Assembly: GCF_900537075.1 (NCBI RefSeq)
Contig: NZ_UNRA01000010.1
Location: 31-64,030 of the forward strand
DNA length: 64,000 bases
Source of the DNA: Tropicibacter sp. Alg240-R139
Lineage (GTDB): Bacteria > Pseudomonadota > Alphaproteobacteria > Rhodobacterales > Rhodobacteraceae
Direction of reading: 5' to 3'
Position 1 is the stretch's first letter, and each line of letters begins with the position of its first letter. The position numbers and the translations under genes were made by a program. Positions 25,123-33,347 of the stretch are shown in pieces. The notes beneath the pieces are model-generated. The model was not told where the DNA came from. It ran no database searches and saw nothing but the letters and a program-made list of their open reading frames with translations.

Positions 25123-26514
25123 TTGTCGAAAAACTTCGATATGATCGTGATTGGTGCAGGCCCGGGTGGGTATGTTGCGGCGATCCGTGGGGCGCAGTTG
25201 GGGCTGAAGGTGGCTATTGTCGAGCGCGAGCATCTGGGCGGCATCTGTTTGAACTGGGGCTGTATCCCGACCAAGGCACTGCTGCGCAGCTCCGAGGTGT
25301 TCCACCTGATGGAGCGCGCCGGTGAGTTCGGTCTGAAAGCCGACAACATCAGCTATGACCTCGATGCCGTGGTCAAACGCTCGCGCGGGGTGGCCAAGCA
25401 ACTCTCGGGCGGCATTGGTCACCTGATGAAAAAGAACAAAATCACCGTGTTCATGGGGGAAGCGACGCTGCCCTCCAAGGGCAAGGTCAGCATCAAGACT
25501 GACAAGGGCACCGAAGAGTTGACCGCCAAGAACATTGTGCTGGCCACCGGTGCGCGGGCGCGCGAATTGCCGGGGCTTGAAGCGGATGGCGATCTGGTCT
25601 GGACGTACAAACATGCGCTGCAACCACCGCGGATGCCCAAAAAGCTATTGGTCATCGGGTCGGGCGCCATCGGCATTGAATTTGCCAGCTTTTACAACAC
25701 GTTGGGTGCGGATACGACCGTGGTCGAAGTGATGGACCGCGTGCTGCCGGTTGAGGATGCCGAGATCTCGGGCTTTGCCAAGAAACAGTTTGTAAAGCAG
25801 GGCATGACCATCATGGAAAAAGCCATGGTCAAGCAGCTGGACCGTGGCAAGGGCAATGTCACCGCGCATATTGAGGTCAAAGGAAGGGTCGAAAAACACA
25901 ACTTTGACACCGTGATTTCCGCTGTTGGTATTGTTGGCAATGTCGAGGGGCTGGGGCTCGAGGGGTTGGGCGTCAAGGTTGACCGGACACATGTGGTCAC
26001 GGATGCCTATTGCCGCACCGGCGTCGACGGTCTTTATGCCATCGGTGACATCGCAGGTGCCCCGTGGCTGGCACATAAGGCAAGCCATGAGGGCGTGATG
26101 GTTGCCGAACTGATCGCGGGCGGCAAACCGCACGCCGTGAAACCCGAAAACATCGCGGGCTGCACCTATTGCCACCCGCAGGTGGCCTCGGTCGGCTATT
26201 CCGAGGCCAAAGCCAAAGAGTTGGGCTATGACGTCAAGGTGGGCCGCTTCCCCTCTATCGGCAACGGCAAAGCGATTGCACTGGGCGAGGCTGAGGGCCT
26301 TGTAAAAACCGTGTTCGACGCCAAGACGGGTGAGCTGTTGGGCGCGCACATGGTTGGGGCAGAAGTGACCGAGATGATCCAGGGTTACGTTGTGGGGCGT
26401 CAGCTGGAGACCACTGAAGAAGACCTGATGAACTCGGTATTCCCACATCCGACTTTGAGCGAAATGATGCACGAAAGTGTGTTGGATGCCTATGGTCGTG
26501 TCATTCATATGTAG
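25123..26514 (+). CDS. lpdA: Dihydrolipoamide dehydrogenase (E3)
   Basis: A 463-residue flavoprotein that reoxidises the lipoyl groups of E2 with NAD+. Present are the FAD motif IVIGAGPGGYVAAIRG, the redox disulfide GGICLNWGCIPTK (Cys42, Cys47), the NAD motif VIGSGAIGIEFA, GLYAIGDIAGAPWLAHKA, and the C-terminal HPTLSE active-site His. The start is a TTG behind AGAAGGGG. Codons end in G or C much more often than in the flanking genes, and the protein is very close to housekeeping alphaproteobacterial E3. I infer a recent copy of the core-genome gene recruited to this operon. Confidence 0.93.
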   Translation: MSKNFDMIVIGAGPGGYVAAIRGAQLGLKVAIVEREHLGGICLNWGCIPTKALLRSSEVFHLMERAGEFGLKADNISYDLDAVVKRSRGVAKQLSGGIGHLMKKNKITVFMGEATLPSKGKVSIKTDKGTEELTAKNIVLATGARARELPGLEADGDLVWTYKHALQPPRMPKKLLVIGSGAIGIEFASFYNTLGADTTVVEVMDRVLPVEDAEISGFAKKQFVKQGMTIMEKAMVKQLDRGKGNVTAHIEVKGRVEKHNFDTVISAVGIVGNVEGLGLEGLGVKVDRTHVVTDAYCRTGVDGLYAIGDIAGAPWLAHKASHEGVMVAELIAGGKPHAVKPENIAGCTYCHPQVASVGYSEAKAKELGYDVKVGRFPSIGNGKAIALGEAEGLVKTVFDAKTGELLGAHMVGAEVTEMIQGYVVGRQLETTEEDLMNSVFPHPTLSEMMHESVLDAYGRVIHM

Positions 26515-26627
26515 CGCTGACACGGCTGCTGGATTCCGAGGACCTTGGCTGCGCTCAGACTATGACTTTGTGTTGGTTTCAGAAGAAACCGCATAGCCCT
26601 TTCAAACTCCAAAAAGGGGAACTAACA

Positions 26628-27446
26628 GTGAACTACTTCAAGAGAAAAGTTGCCATTGTGACTGGAGCTGCATCCGGTATCGGGAAGGCAGTGGCAATAG
26701 AGCTTTGCAAACGGGGCGCGCACGTCATCTTCACTGATCGATCGGAGGACCAGGTGAAGGAAGCTTGTGAAACTGCGATCAAGAATGGTGGGCACGCTGA
26801 AGCGATTGTTCTGGATGTGACGGATTATGAAGCAACCAGACAAGTCATCGATAACGCAGTCTCAGTTCACGGGAAAATCGACTTTATGTTCAACAACGCT
26901 GGGATCGCTATAGCGGGCGAATTCCGGGACGTGGACTTAGAAGGTTGGCATCGGCTTTTTGAGATCAATTTGTTCGGCGTCGTCAATGGCATGAAAGCCG
27001 TTTACCCAGTCATGATAGAACAGGGATCGGGGCATATTATCAACACTTCTGCCTTGGCTGGTTTAATCCCTTTGCCGGGCAATTCGGTTTATGTGGCTGC
27101 CAAACATGCATTGGTCGGTTTATCCAGCACTGTTCGCATTGAAGGAAAAGATTTGGGAGTAAAGGTATCTGTTGTCTGCCCGGGACACATAAAGACGCCA
27201 ATTTTCGAAAACGCAGACATGATCCGACTGGATAAGAAGAAAGCCACGGAAGGTATCACGCAGATCCCCGGTATCACTGCAGAGCAATGTGCCAGGATTG
27301 TCCTGAAGGGTGTCGAAAAAAACAAGCACATCATAGTTGTCACCAGGTTTGCGAAGATGATGGCCTTGTTTCAGCGCATCAATACCGGATTGGTACATGC
27401 GATAATGGGCAAAGTCATGCGTGACTTCAGAGAAAACAGAAAATGA
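26628..27446 (+). CDS. Short-chain dehydrogenase/reductase
   Basis: A 272-residue classical SDR with TGAASGIGKA, the NNAGIA motif, Ser in NTSALAG and YVAAK as catalytic Tyr/Lys. A GTG start with AAAAGGGGAAC upstream is preferred over the longer frame. It closes the collinear set that began with the M24 gene, 113 bases after the E3 gene. It probably interconverts an alcohol and a ketone of the pathway. Confidence 0.85.
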   Translation: MNYFKRKVAIVTGAASGIGKAVAIELCKRGAHVIFTDRSEDQVKEACETAIKNGGHAEAIVLDVTDYEATRQVIDNAVSVHGKIDFMFNNAGIAIAGEFRDVDLEGWHRLFEINLFGVVNGMKAVYPVMIEQGSGHIINTSALAGLIPLPGNSVYVAAKHALVGLSSTVRIEGKDLGVKVSVVCPGHIKTPIFENADMIRLDKKKATEGITQIPGITAEQCARIVLKGVEKNKHIIVVTRFAKMMALFQRINTGLVHAIMGKVMRDFRENRK

Positions 27447-27814
27447 AGGATGCGCGCAAATCGTCCAATGATCTTTCCAGAAAACCCCGAACTTCTTTTG
27501 TCACAAAATGTATCAATTGGCCTGACCATGTTGGCCCTCCGATGCTGGAAGCTTCGTGTGACCGGCCCGCCCTACAATCTCTCACCGCTATGCTTAACGC
27601 CGCCTCTCGTTGGCGCGGCCATTGCCCGTGCAGTACATTTTCGGGAATACAACATTTTCGCCGTCGTATTGCAGCAATGCCGCCAAAGCGGCCATTAATC
27701 CCGTTAAGAGGTGCATAGTCCAACACTGCCATTGGGCTGTGTTCAACGACAGTTACGCCGAATAGTCAGTTATTAATGAATTTGAGGAGCTATGACCTTT
27801 CAAACCCGATGAAT
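27447..27814. other. 368-bp spacer between convergent genes
   Basis: Only overlapping, unsupported frames are present. No clear terminator hairpin or repeat was seen between the convergent SDR and TetR genes. Confidence 0.45.
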
Positions 27815-28426
27815 TCACGAAACCTCAGCGAAGCATGCAGAAAGGGCACTCGTGATTTCTTGGGAACTAGGACGTCCCTGAAAGACTGTTTCATAGATGG
27901 GGTCTGACGCTACTAACGCCAAGCCAGCCGTTTGGGCGGTCAGTTGCAGAAAGACTGCGCGGGTAGGCTCGTCACTTCGCCAACCCTCCGCTTGAGCCTT
28001 TGCAATCGTTTGCTCATGCAGCCGAGCGTAAGCGTTGAGCTGATCTCGAAGAGATTCATCGGCATGACGCATCACATCCTGATTACGAACAAGCATATGA
28101 TGCACAGGGTTTAACGTTGCCCAGGTCACATATCCCTTCGCCATTTCCCGCAACTTCTCCAGATTGGTCAAATCGCTGCGACCTACATGCTTTGAAGCTG
28201 AGCCCAGTAGAGCGTCAACGCCGTGCTGAGCGATGGCTGACAGAAGCGCGGATCGTGAAGGAAAGTGCCTCATAGGGGCACTATGGCTGACCCCTATTTC
28301 CCGGGCCAACCCTCGTAGGCTGAGCGCTTCAACGCCTGTTCTCTCGATGGTGGCGATTGCTTCTTTGATCAACTCTTCTCGCAAGTCTCCATGGTGGTAA
28401 GTTGAAGATTTTCGTTTGCCGTTCAT
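27815..28426 (-). CDS. TetR/AcrR family transcriptional regulator
   Basis: A 203-residue regulator. The N-terminal HTH reads TIERTGVEALSLRGLAREIG and continues VSHSAPMRHFPSRSALLSAI, the TetR helix pattern. The C-terminal half is a ligand-binding helical bundle. The frame runs 18 codons further upstream, but that stretch contains the likely operator palindrome, so I start at the ATG at 28426 (MNGKRKSSTYHHG). It is divergent from the PhlG-like hydrolase and probably represses it. Confidence 0.85.
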   Translation of the reverse strand: MNGKRKSSTYHHGDLREELIKEAIATIERTGVEALSLRGLAREIGVSHSAPMRHFPSRSALLSAIAQHGVDALLGSASKHVGRSDLTNLEKLREMAKGYVTWATLNPVHHMLVRNQDVMRHADESLRDQLNAYARLHEQTIAKAQAEGWRSDEPTRAVFLQLTAQTAGLALVASDPIYETVFQGRPSSQEITSALSACFAEVS

Positions 28427-28449
28427 GTTGACGCCGTCCACACTAAATT

Positions 28450-28472
28450 CTATGTTGTCAATGCAAACATAG
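28450..28472. promoter_or_regulatory. Candidate TetR operator
   Basis: CTATGTT, nine bases, AACATAG is a perfect 7-9-7 inverted repeat. It lies 24 bases upstream of the TetR start and 70 bases before the divergent hydrolase. Size and position are typical of TetR operators. Confidence 0.6.
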
Positions 28473-28541
28473 TTCAGCAAATCTTCAGTGTCTATCTGAG
28501 CTGAAGCCAGTCGTAAGCACAGACAAAAGAAAGTTAGTCAC

Positions 28542-29393
28542 ATGACCTCAATGCAAATGCCCTTGGCACGTGAATTTGGCTGGGATCTAAAACCAACTTC
28601 TTCGTCCGCGTTTGAGATTCACAAGCGTGACAATGGACAGTTCTGTGTTGTTCTAAATCACTCACTCTTAAGGGGCGTTCGCGCAGAGATGGTCCACTGG
28701 TGGTTCTTGAACTTTCCTAATTTGCGCGTGCGGTTGCGCGACATCCCAGCATACGAAGACAAAGTCGTACCAGCATATCATCTATGGCATCCCATTGATC
28801 ATCTCAGTGCAACGCTAACCGGCAATCTGGGGCCGGGCCAAACCGCAAGAACAGGGTGCTCGATACATATTCAAGAGGCTATGCAGTACGATGCTTACGG
28901 TTGGAAGTACCCCGTGGATAAACAGCTCAAAGTTTTTTACGTAGGCGATGACGGCTGGGCCATGGGCCAAGTGTTGCCGTTTGTTGGCCCGATTACGATG
29001 TTGCGGGTACACTACAAGGATGTTTTTGAAGGAGCAGAGCATCTGGGCGTTCACTATCATTATGAAGTTGTGATCGGAGCAGGCGGTCATGGGCTTGCTT
29101 CCAAACTCATAAACAAAAAAATATCCAAAGTGGCCGGACCGGATTTTTTTAGCGCGTGGCAAAGGCACAATGTTATCGAAGTTGGAACGTTCGAGAATTT
29201 CCTACCAGTACTCTATGCCCAGAAAGAAAACCTACAAAATTTAGAGTACGCCAAAGACATGAATCCGATGGCCAACATCACGACTTCACAAAAAGCCTTT
29301 GATAACGAATTGTTCAATCAGCGGCTTGAAGGTTACAGACAAGCTGATCGGTCAAGCAGTTATCAACAGTTCGACGAAGCGAGTTTTATTTGA
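28542..29393 (+). CDS. 2,4-diacetylphloroglucinol hydrolase (PhlG) family C-C hydrolase
   Basis: A 283-residue protein of the DAPG hydrolase family, Zn enzymes that cleave the carbon-carbon bond between an acyl group and a ring. Motifs are HWWFLNFPNL, YHLWHPIDH (His83/His87), Glu112 in IHIQEAM, VHYHYEVVIGAGGHG, and His209/Glu213 in QRHNVIEVGTFENF. These fit the His/Glu/His/Glu zinc site known for PhlG. The gene is divergent from a TetR regulator with an operator between them and is followed by an IS30 element. An acylated phenol or cyclic beta-diketone is the likely substrate; the exact compound is not known. Confidence 0.82.
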   Translation: MTSMQMPLAREFGWDLKPTSSSAFEIHKRDNGQFCVVLNHSLLRGVRAEMVHWWFLNFPNLRVRLRDIPAYEDKVVPAYHLWHPIDHLSATLTGNLGPGQTARTGCSIHIQEAMQYDAYGWKYPVDKQLKVFYVGDDGWAMGQVLPFVGPITMLRVHYKDVFEGAEHLGVHYHYEVVIGAGGHGLASKLINKKISKVAGPDFFSAWQRHNVIEVGTFENFLPVLYAQKENLQNLEYAKDMNPMANITTSQKAFDNELFNQRLEGYRQADRSSSYQQFDEASFI

Positions 29394-29437
29394 CTTGGGT
29401 TCGAATGCTTCCGGCCAGATTAGGGATTCTGTTGGAA

Positions 29438-30503
29438 TCTCAAGGGTCGTTGCGACGGCGTCCACTATCTTAGTTTCATCAGCTCTTCCCTGAAGGCTTC
29501 AGTTGGTGTTCGCCATTCCAGGCACTTTCTTGGCGTGCCATTCAAGCGGTCGCAAATCGACTTCATTTCTCGATTTGAGAGTGCGGCCACAGGCGCATCA
29601 CGTGGCAAATATCGACGTGCACGCTTGTTCAGATTCTCGACAGAACCCTTTTGCCAGGGTGCCTGAGGATCGCAAAACCACGCTTCTGTTCCTATCTCTG
29701 GTTTGAGTTTGCGCCAATTGCGGAACTCAATGCCGCGATCAAACGTGATGGATTTGCGGGCTGGTTGGGGCAGGGGTCCATCACGTCCAACAGCCGATTC
29801 ATCAGATGCGTTGTGCTTCGGTCGTTGTTGCGGAACAGAACGGCGAAGCGCGTCTTGCGTTCGACTAGGGAAGCGACGTTTGTCTTGCCCTGAGCCCGCT
29901 CAAAAATCATCAGGTCGCCCTCCCATTTGCCAAAAGTCTCACGGGTTTTGACGTAGTCAGGGCGTTCATGGATCGACCGATCCGGTGGAAACACAAGGCC
30001 ACGCGGTGTGCGCCGCCGTCTTGGCTGCCGCTTCTTGCGACGATGCGGAAGATAGCGCGCCAGACCTTCAGACTGACCATCTGGACCGTAAACATAGGCA
30101 TAGATTGTCTCGTGACTCACGCGCAAAGCCTGGCCATCGTGTTGCAAGCGACCTGCGATCTGTTCGGGCGACCATCCTATCTCCAGCTGCTTAATCACGT
30201 GCTGTCTCAGATCCTCGAACCTCACCAGTTTACGTCGACGTGCCGCAGATCTCTGCGTAGTCATGCCATAGTAGCCGTTCAGATTAGGCAGCTCGTCATC
30301 GCAGTATCGGTTCCGTTTGATCTCACGATGCACCGTTGAACGATGCCTGCCGATCTCGGTTGCGATCTCGCTCACGGGTACTTGCGCGTTCAACATGTCT
30401 TCAATCGCGCGGCGTTCACGCAAACTTAGCTCGGTGTGGGCCATCTTCCATTCTCCTTGCTTTCCAGCAAGATAGGGGATTTGTCGCAACGGAGTTTAGA
30501 ATA
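29438..30503 (-). mobile_element. IS30-family insertion sequence, inactivated
   Basis: An element of about 1.07 kb. The imperfect ends share CGTTGCGAC: the left end reads CTCAAGGGTCGTTGCGAC (29440-29457) and the right end, complemented, TCTAAACTCCGTTGCGAC (30483-30500). It contains one transposase gene on the minus strand with a frameshift. It is inserted just beyond the PhlG-like gene. Confidence 0.8.
29465..30444 (-). pseudogene. IS30 transposase, frameshifted
   Basis: Starts MAHTELSLRERRAIEDMLNA with GGAGAATGGAAG before it. The IS30 HTH is IATEIGRHRSTVHREIKRNR and the first catalytic Asp is in FGKWEGDLMIF. Near 29778 a one-base shift breaks the frame; the other frame continues ARKSITFDRGIEFRNW with the second Asp and WQKGSVENLNKRARRYLPRD with the Glu, ending EELMKLR at 29465. 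All three DDE residues survive, so the damage looks recent. Confidence 0.85.
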
Positions 30504-30816
30504 CGCCCGGCTACAATTTGAAGTGCGCGTAATCCGCATTATGCTAAATTAACTGACGCAGCATACGCCCTGGGCACAGAAATGTAACACCTGCCGATGC
30601 GACATTGAACTCTCTGGCGATACTCATCGAGTACGATCTAGTCTAACCCGTGTGCGGATCGTCTTTCGTCTGCGACTGCTTGTGTGTAGAGGTGTCGGAG
30701 CTCAAGGCAGAAATCCCAGAACAGGCATTTGAATTGCCGCTTCCCCAAAAACATGATTGGAAGCTACACCAGAGGCTGCCCCCCAGATCGCAACAACCGA
30801 TGTAGGTGTATTGCGT
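30504..30816. other. 313-bp spacer
   Basis: It holds no gene I can support. CGCGTAATCCGCATTATGC near 30525-30543 is partly palindromic (ATAATGCGGATTA when complemented) and may be a recombination or transposon end, but I cannot identify it. Confidence 0.35.
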
Positions 30817-31133
30817 TTATATCGTGTCGCTGTCCAAATAGCTCAGGTACCATTGAGACACTTCATTCGCACGCTCAGCACGGCTGGTTTTGGGACAACC
30901 TCCAAACCAGATGTGGATCGGTCGCAGCCGTTCGGGCAAGGGCAGGAACCCGGCTTTGCGCAAGATTCTATAATTAGGTGACCATGGGTATGCCCAAGCG
31001 AGCGCAATCTCTGCGCCGTTGGCTGCCAAGCGACCAAGTTCTGACAGGAGAAGCGGCTCAATCTCCTCTTGTCCAAAAGCCTCCATGATATAGGCAATGT
31101 GCCCTCCGTGTTTCTTGGCTTCACGGGTTGCCA
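30817..31133 (-). pseudogene. GNAT-like acetyltransferase, C-terminal stump cut by an IS5 element
   Basis: The minus-strand frame reads KKHGGHIAYIMEAFGQEE, then NGAEIALAWAYPWSPNYRIL, RKAGFLPLPERLRPIHIWFG and ends WYLSYLDSDTI. This has the shape of the last part of a GNAT/FemAB-type acetyltransferase. The N-terminal two thirds are missing and the frame runs directly into IS5 sequence at about 31134. The family call is moderate; the truncation is clear. Confidence 0.6.
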
Positions 31134-31588
31134 CAAGAGCGGGATGAACACGAAACTGCACGCGATCTGCGACAGTTACGGCCGTCCGCTAAATCTGTTC
31201 GTGACCGCCGGTCAGGTCAGCGACTACATCGGTGCAAGGGCGCTGCTGAGCGGTTTGTCAGATGTCGAATGGTTGCTCGGTGATCGAGGTTATGATGCTG
31301 ATTGGTTCAGAGAAGCGTTGAACGACAAAGGGATACGCGCCTGCATCCCAGGCCGAAAGCGACGAAAGACGGCCACCCGATACGACAAGCGTCGTTACAA
31401 ACGACGCAACCGCCCCTCTCGTGACATTGCTGCGCAATGCACTGCCGGGCAGTGATGCGAGATCATGTTCGGTAGGCTGAAGGATTGGCAGCGCGTGGCA
31501 ACACGATACGACCGCTGTCCTAAGGTCTTCCTCTCAGAAATCGCTCTCGCTGCACTCGTCATTTATTGGTTATGAGTCCTGAGCCTAA
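31134..31588 (+). mobile_element. IS5-family element, 3' part, with 42-bp insertion
   Basis: Translation gives SGMNTKLHAICDSYGRPLNL through WLLGDRGYDADWFREAL, PGRKRRKTATRYDKRRYKRR and, after an interruption, EIMFGRLKDWQRVATRYDRC and AALVIYWL-stop. The right terminal repeat GAGTCCTGAGCCTAA is at 31574-31588. The 5' third is absent. The frame is broken after KRRNR by the 42-bp element (31414-31455). It belongs to the same IS type as the fragment at the left edge of the window. Confidence 0.82.
31414..31455 (+). repeat. 42-bp double-hairpin element, copy B
   Basis: Matches copy A (149-190) at 36 of 42 positions. Stem 1 is CATTGC/GCAATG with loop TGC, so relative to copy A both arms changed at two paired positions (C-G to T-A and A-T to G-C). 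Stem 2 is CACTGCC/GGCAGTG. Inserted in an IS5 transposase frame after codons for KRRNR. Confidence 0.75.
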
Positions 31589-31591
31589 CTC

Positions 31592-33241
31592 TTAAGCCTC
31601 ATGCACAACCTTTCCCTTCCAAACGGTCGTTCGCGGGCAAACTGTTGCGATTTCATGCGGCGGGATTTTCGTGAGGTCCTTGCTTAATACAATAAAATCG
31701 GCCCATTTGCCGACACTCAATGATCCTGTCTCGGCCTCCATACCCATCGAGCGAGCGCCATTGACCGTAAAGATAGGCAAAGCATTCTGTAGCGATATAG
31801 CCTGCTCCGGCGCTAAGTCACCAGGATAGGTCGGGTCGGCGTTGCGACGGGTCAGCATACCGGACAGTCCGGTCCAGGGATTGGCGTCCGGGGCAGCGGC
31901 GGGCCAATCCGAGCCATAGATCAACTCGGCTTTGGCGGCAACGAGGTCACCAATGCGCTGGTTTTTCTGCACACGGTCCCGTCCAAGCAGCGCCTTCTGG
32001 ACGGCCGTGCCGGGATTGGGGAACCACATTTTGGGCGATAATTCGGATACCGCTCCAAGAGCCGAAAATCGGGTCAGATCAGCATCCGACACATAGTTTG
32101 AATGGGCAATTTCATGCCTTCGACCGCTTTGTCCGTTAGCTGCTCGTGCCGCAGCGATCCCATCAAGGCCTTTGCGGATTGCGTTGTCCCCGACAGCGTG
32201 CATCTTGACGGTATAGCCGCGTCGATCCAGCTGGATCAGCATCTCGTTCAGGTCCGATGGTGGGATGAGCAGCGTGGCGTCGGGGTCATGAGAGGCGACG
32301 TCGTATCCGCTTGCTGCAAGGTAGGGTTCGATAAAAGAGGCCGTAAACCCTGGTGCGACACCATCGAGAAACAGCTTTGCGAAATCGAGACGCAAGTTTT
32401 TACTGGTAAAGGTGCGGCGGAGTAGGTCCATCGTCTCATAAGGCACAATGTCGCCGCCAAGTGGGCTGGAATGCACGATATGCGCAGCCAAATGCATAGT
32501 GAGGTCGCCACGCGCATCAGCGGCGTGATAAGTGCGCAACTCTTCTTTGAACGCCATTGGTTCCTTGAAACCAGTAAAGCCGAGACTGGTAAAGTAGCGC
32601 ACGGCTTCTCGCAAGGCTTCGTCTAGCTGCGCTTCGGTACGCTGAACAAGGGCACGGGCCGGGGCGCTGGCGGTTTCGGCAAGAATACCGTTTGGTGCGC
32701 CGGACGCCGGGTCGCGTTCGATGATCCCACCACGAATGTCGGCGGTTCCGGCGTCGATACCTGCGAGGCTAAGCGCGCGGGAATTGCACCAGAGGATATG
32801 CTGGCTGGCGTCGTGCAAAACGATGACATGGTCGGTCGATATCGCATCGAGCAAAGCTCGCGGGTTTGCCCCCATGTCGGCGCGCATGACTGGTCGCCAT
32901 GGGCCGCCAAAGACGGTCTGCCCGGGTTCCGTCTTGTTGCAACGTGCGCGCACTGCGTCCAGCAATTCAGGCAAGCTGGCATCAAATCCGACATAGACAT
33001 CGTACAACGTCCTGCACGCGCCCCAAAGCGCATGCGTGTGGCTTTCGACCAGACCCGGCATCACGAATTGCCCGTGCAATTGGTGTACTCTGGTGCCGGG
33101 GCCTTGCAGGTTCCACACATCCTCGTCTTTGCCGACAGCGAGAAGTCGACCATCTTTGATGGCCAGTGCTTGGGCCCTCGGATTGGAGGGGTCCATCGTC
33201 ATGATTGAACCACCAGCCCAGATTTCATCCGCCTGAGTCAT
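31592..33241 (-). CDS. Amidohydrolase family protein (YtcJ-like)
   Basis: A 549-residue metal-dependent hydrolase of the amidohydrolase-3 group. Visible are the HxH motif in PGLVESHTHALWG, the likely carbamylated Lys in FAKLFLDGVAPG, metal His in VKMHAVGDNAIRK and EIAHSNYVSD, and the Asp in YGSDWPAAAPDANPW. GGAGGAAG precedes the start. It is the last gene of the minus-strand TRAP/sulfatase set. Relatives cleave amides, carbamates or similar bonds; here it may process the imported compound after desulfation. Confidence 0.87.
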   Translation of the reverse strand: MTQADEIWAGGSIMTMDPSNPRAQALAIKDGRLLAVGKDEDVWNLQGPGTRVHQLHGQFVMPGLVESHTHALWGACRTLYDVYVGFDASLPELLDAVRARCNKTEPGQTVFGGPWRPVMRADMGANPRALLDAISTDHVIVLHDASQHILWCNSRALSLAGIDAGTADIRGGIIERDPASGAPNGILAETASAPARALVQRTEAQLDEALREAVRYFTSLGFTGFKEPMAFKEELRTYHAADARGDLTMHLAAHIVHSSPLGGDIVPYETMDLLRRTFTSKNLRLDFAKLFLDGVAPGFTASFIEPYLAASGYDVASHDPDATLLIPPSDLNEMLIQLDRRGYTVKMHAVGDNAIRKGLDGIAAARAANGQSGRRHEIAHSNYVSDADLTRFSALGAVSELSPKMWFPNPGTAVQKALLGRDRVQKNQRIGDLVAAKAELIYGSDWPAAAPDANPWTGLSGMLTRRNADPTYPGDLAPEQAISLQNALPIFTVNGARSMGMEAETGSLSVGKWADFIVLSKDLTKIPPHEIATVCPRTTVWKGKVVHEA

Positions 33242-33347
33242 CGCTTCCTCCGTTGTCCACTGCCTTTGAAACGATCAGGAAACCGCGTCTATAGGTCGCC
33301 CGCGGGCATTCAAAAGTCTTCCTGTGCCCGGCCTTTTCAACCGTACA

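Noticed and set aside
25645-26523. 292-codon minus-strand ORF, and a shorter one at 25692-26000
   Set aside because: Antisense shadows of the E3 gene, which has every expected motif.
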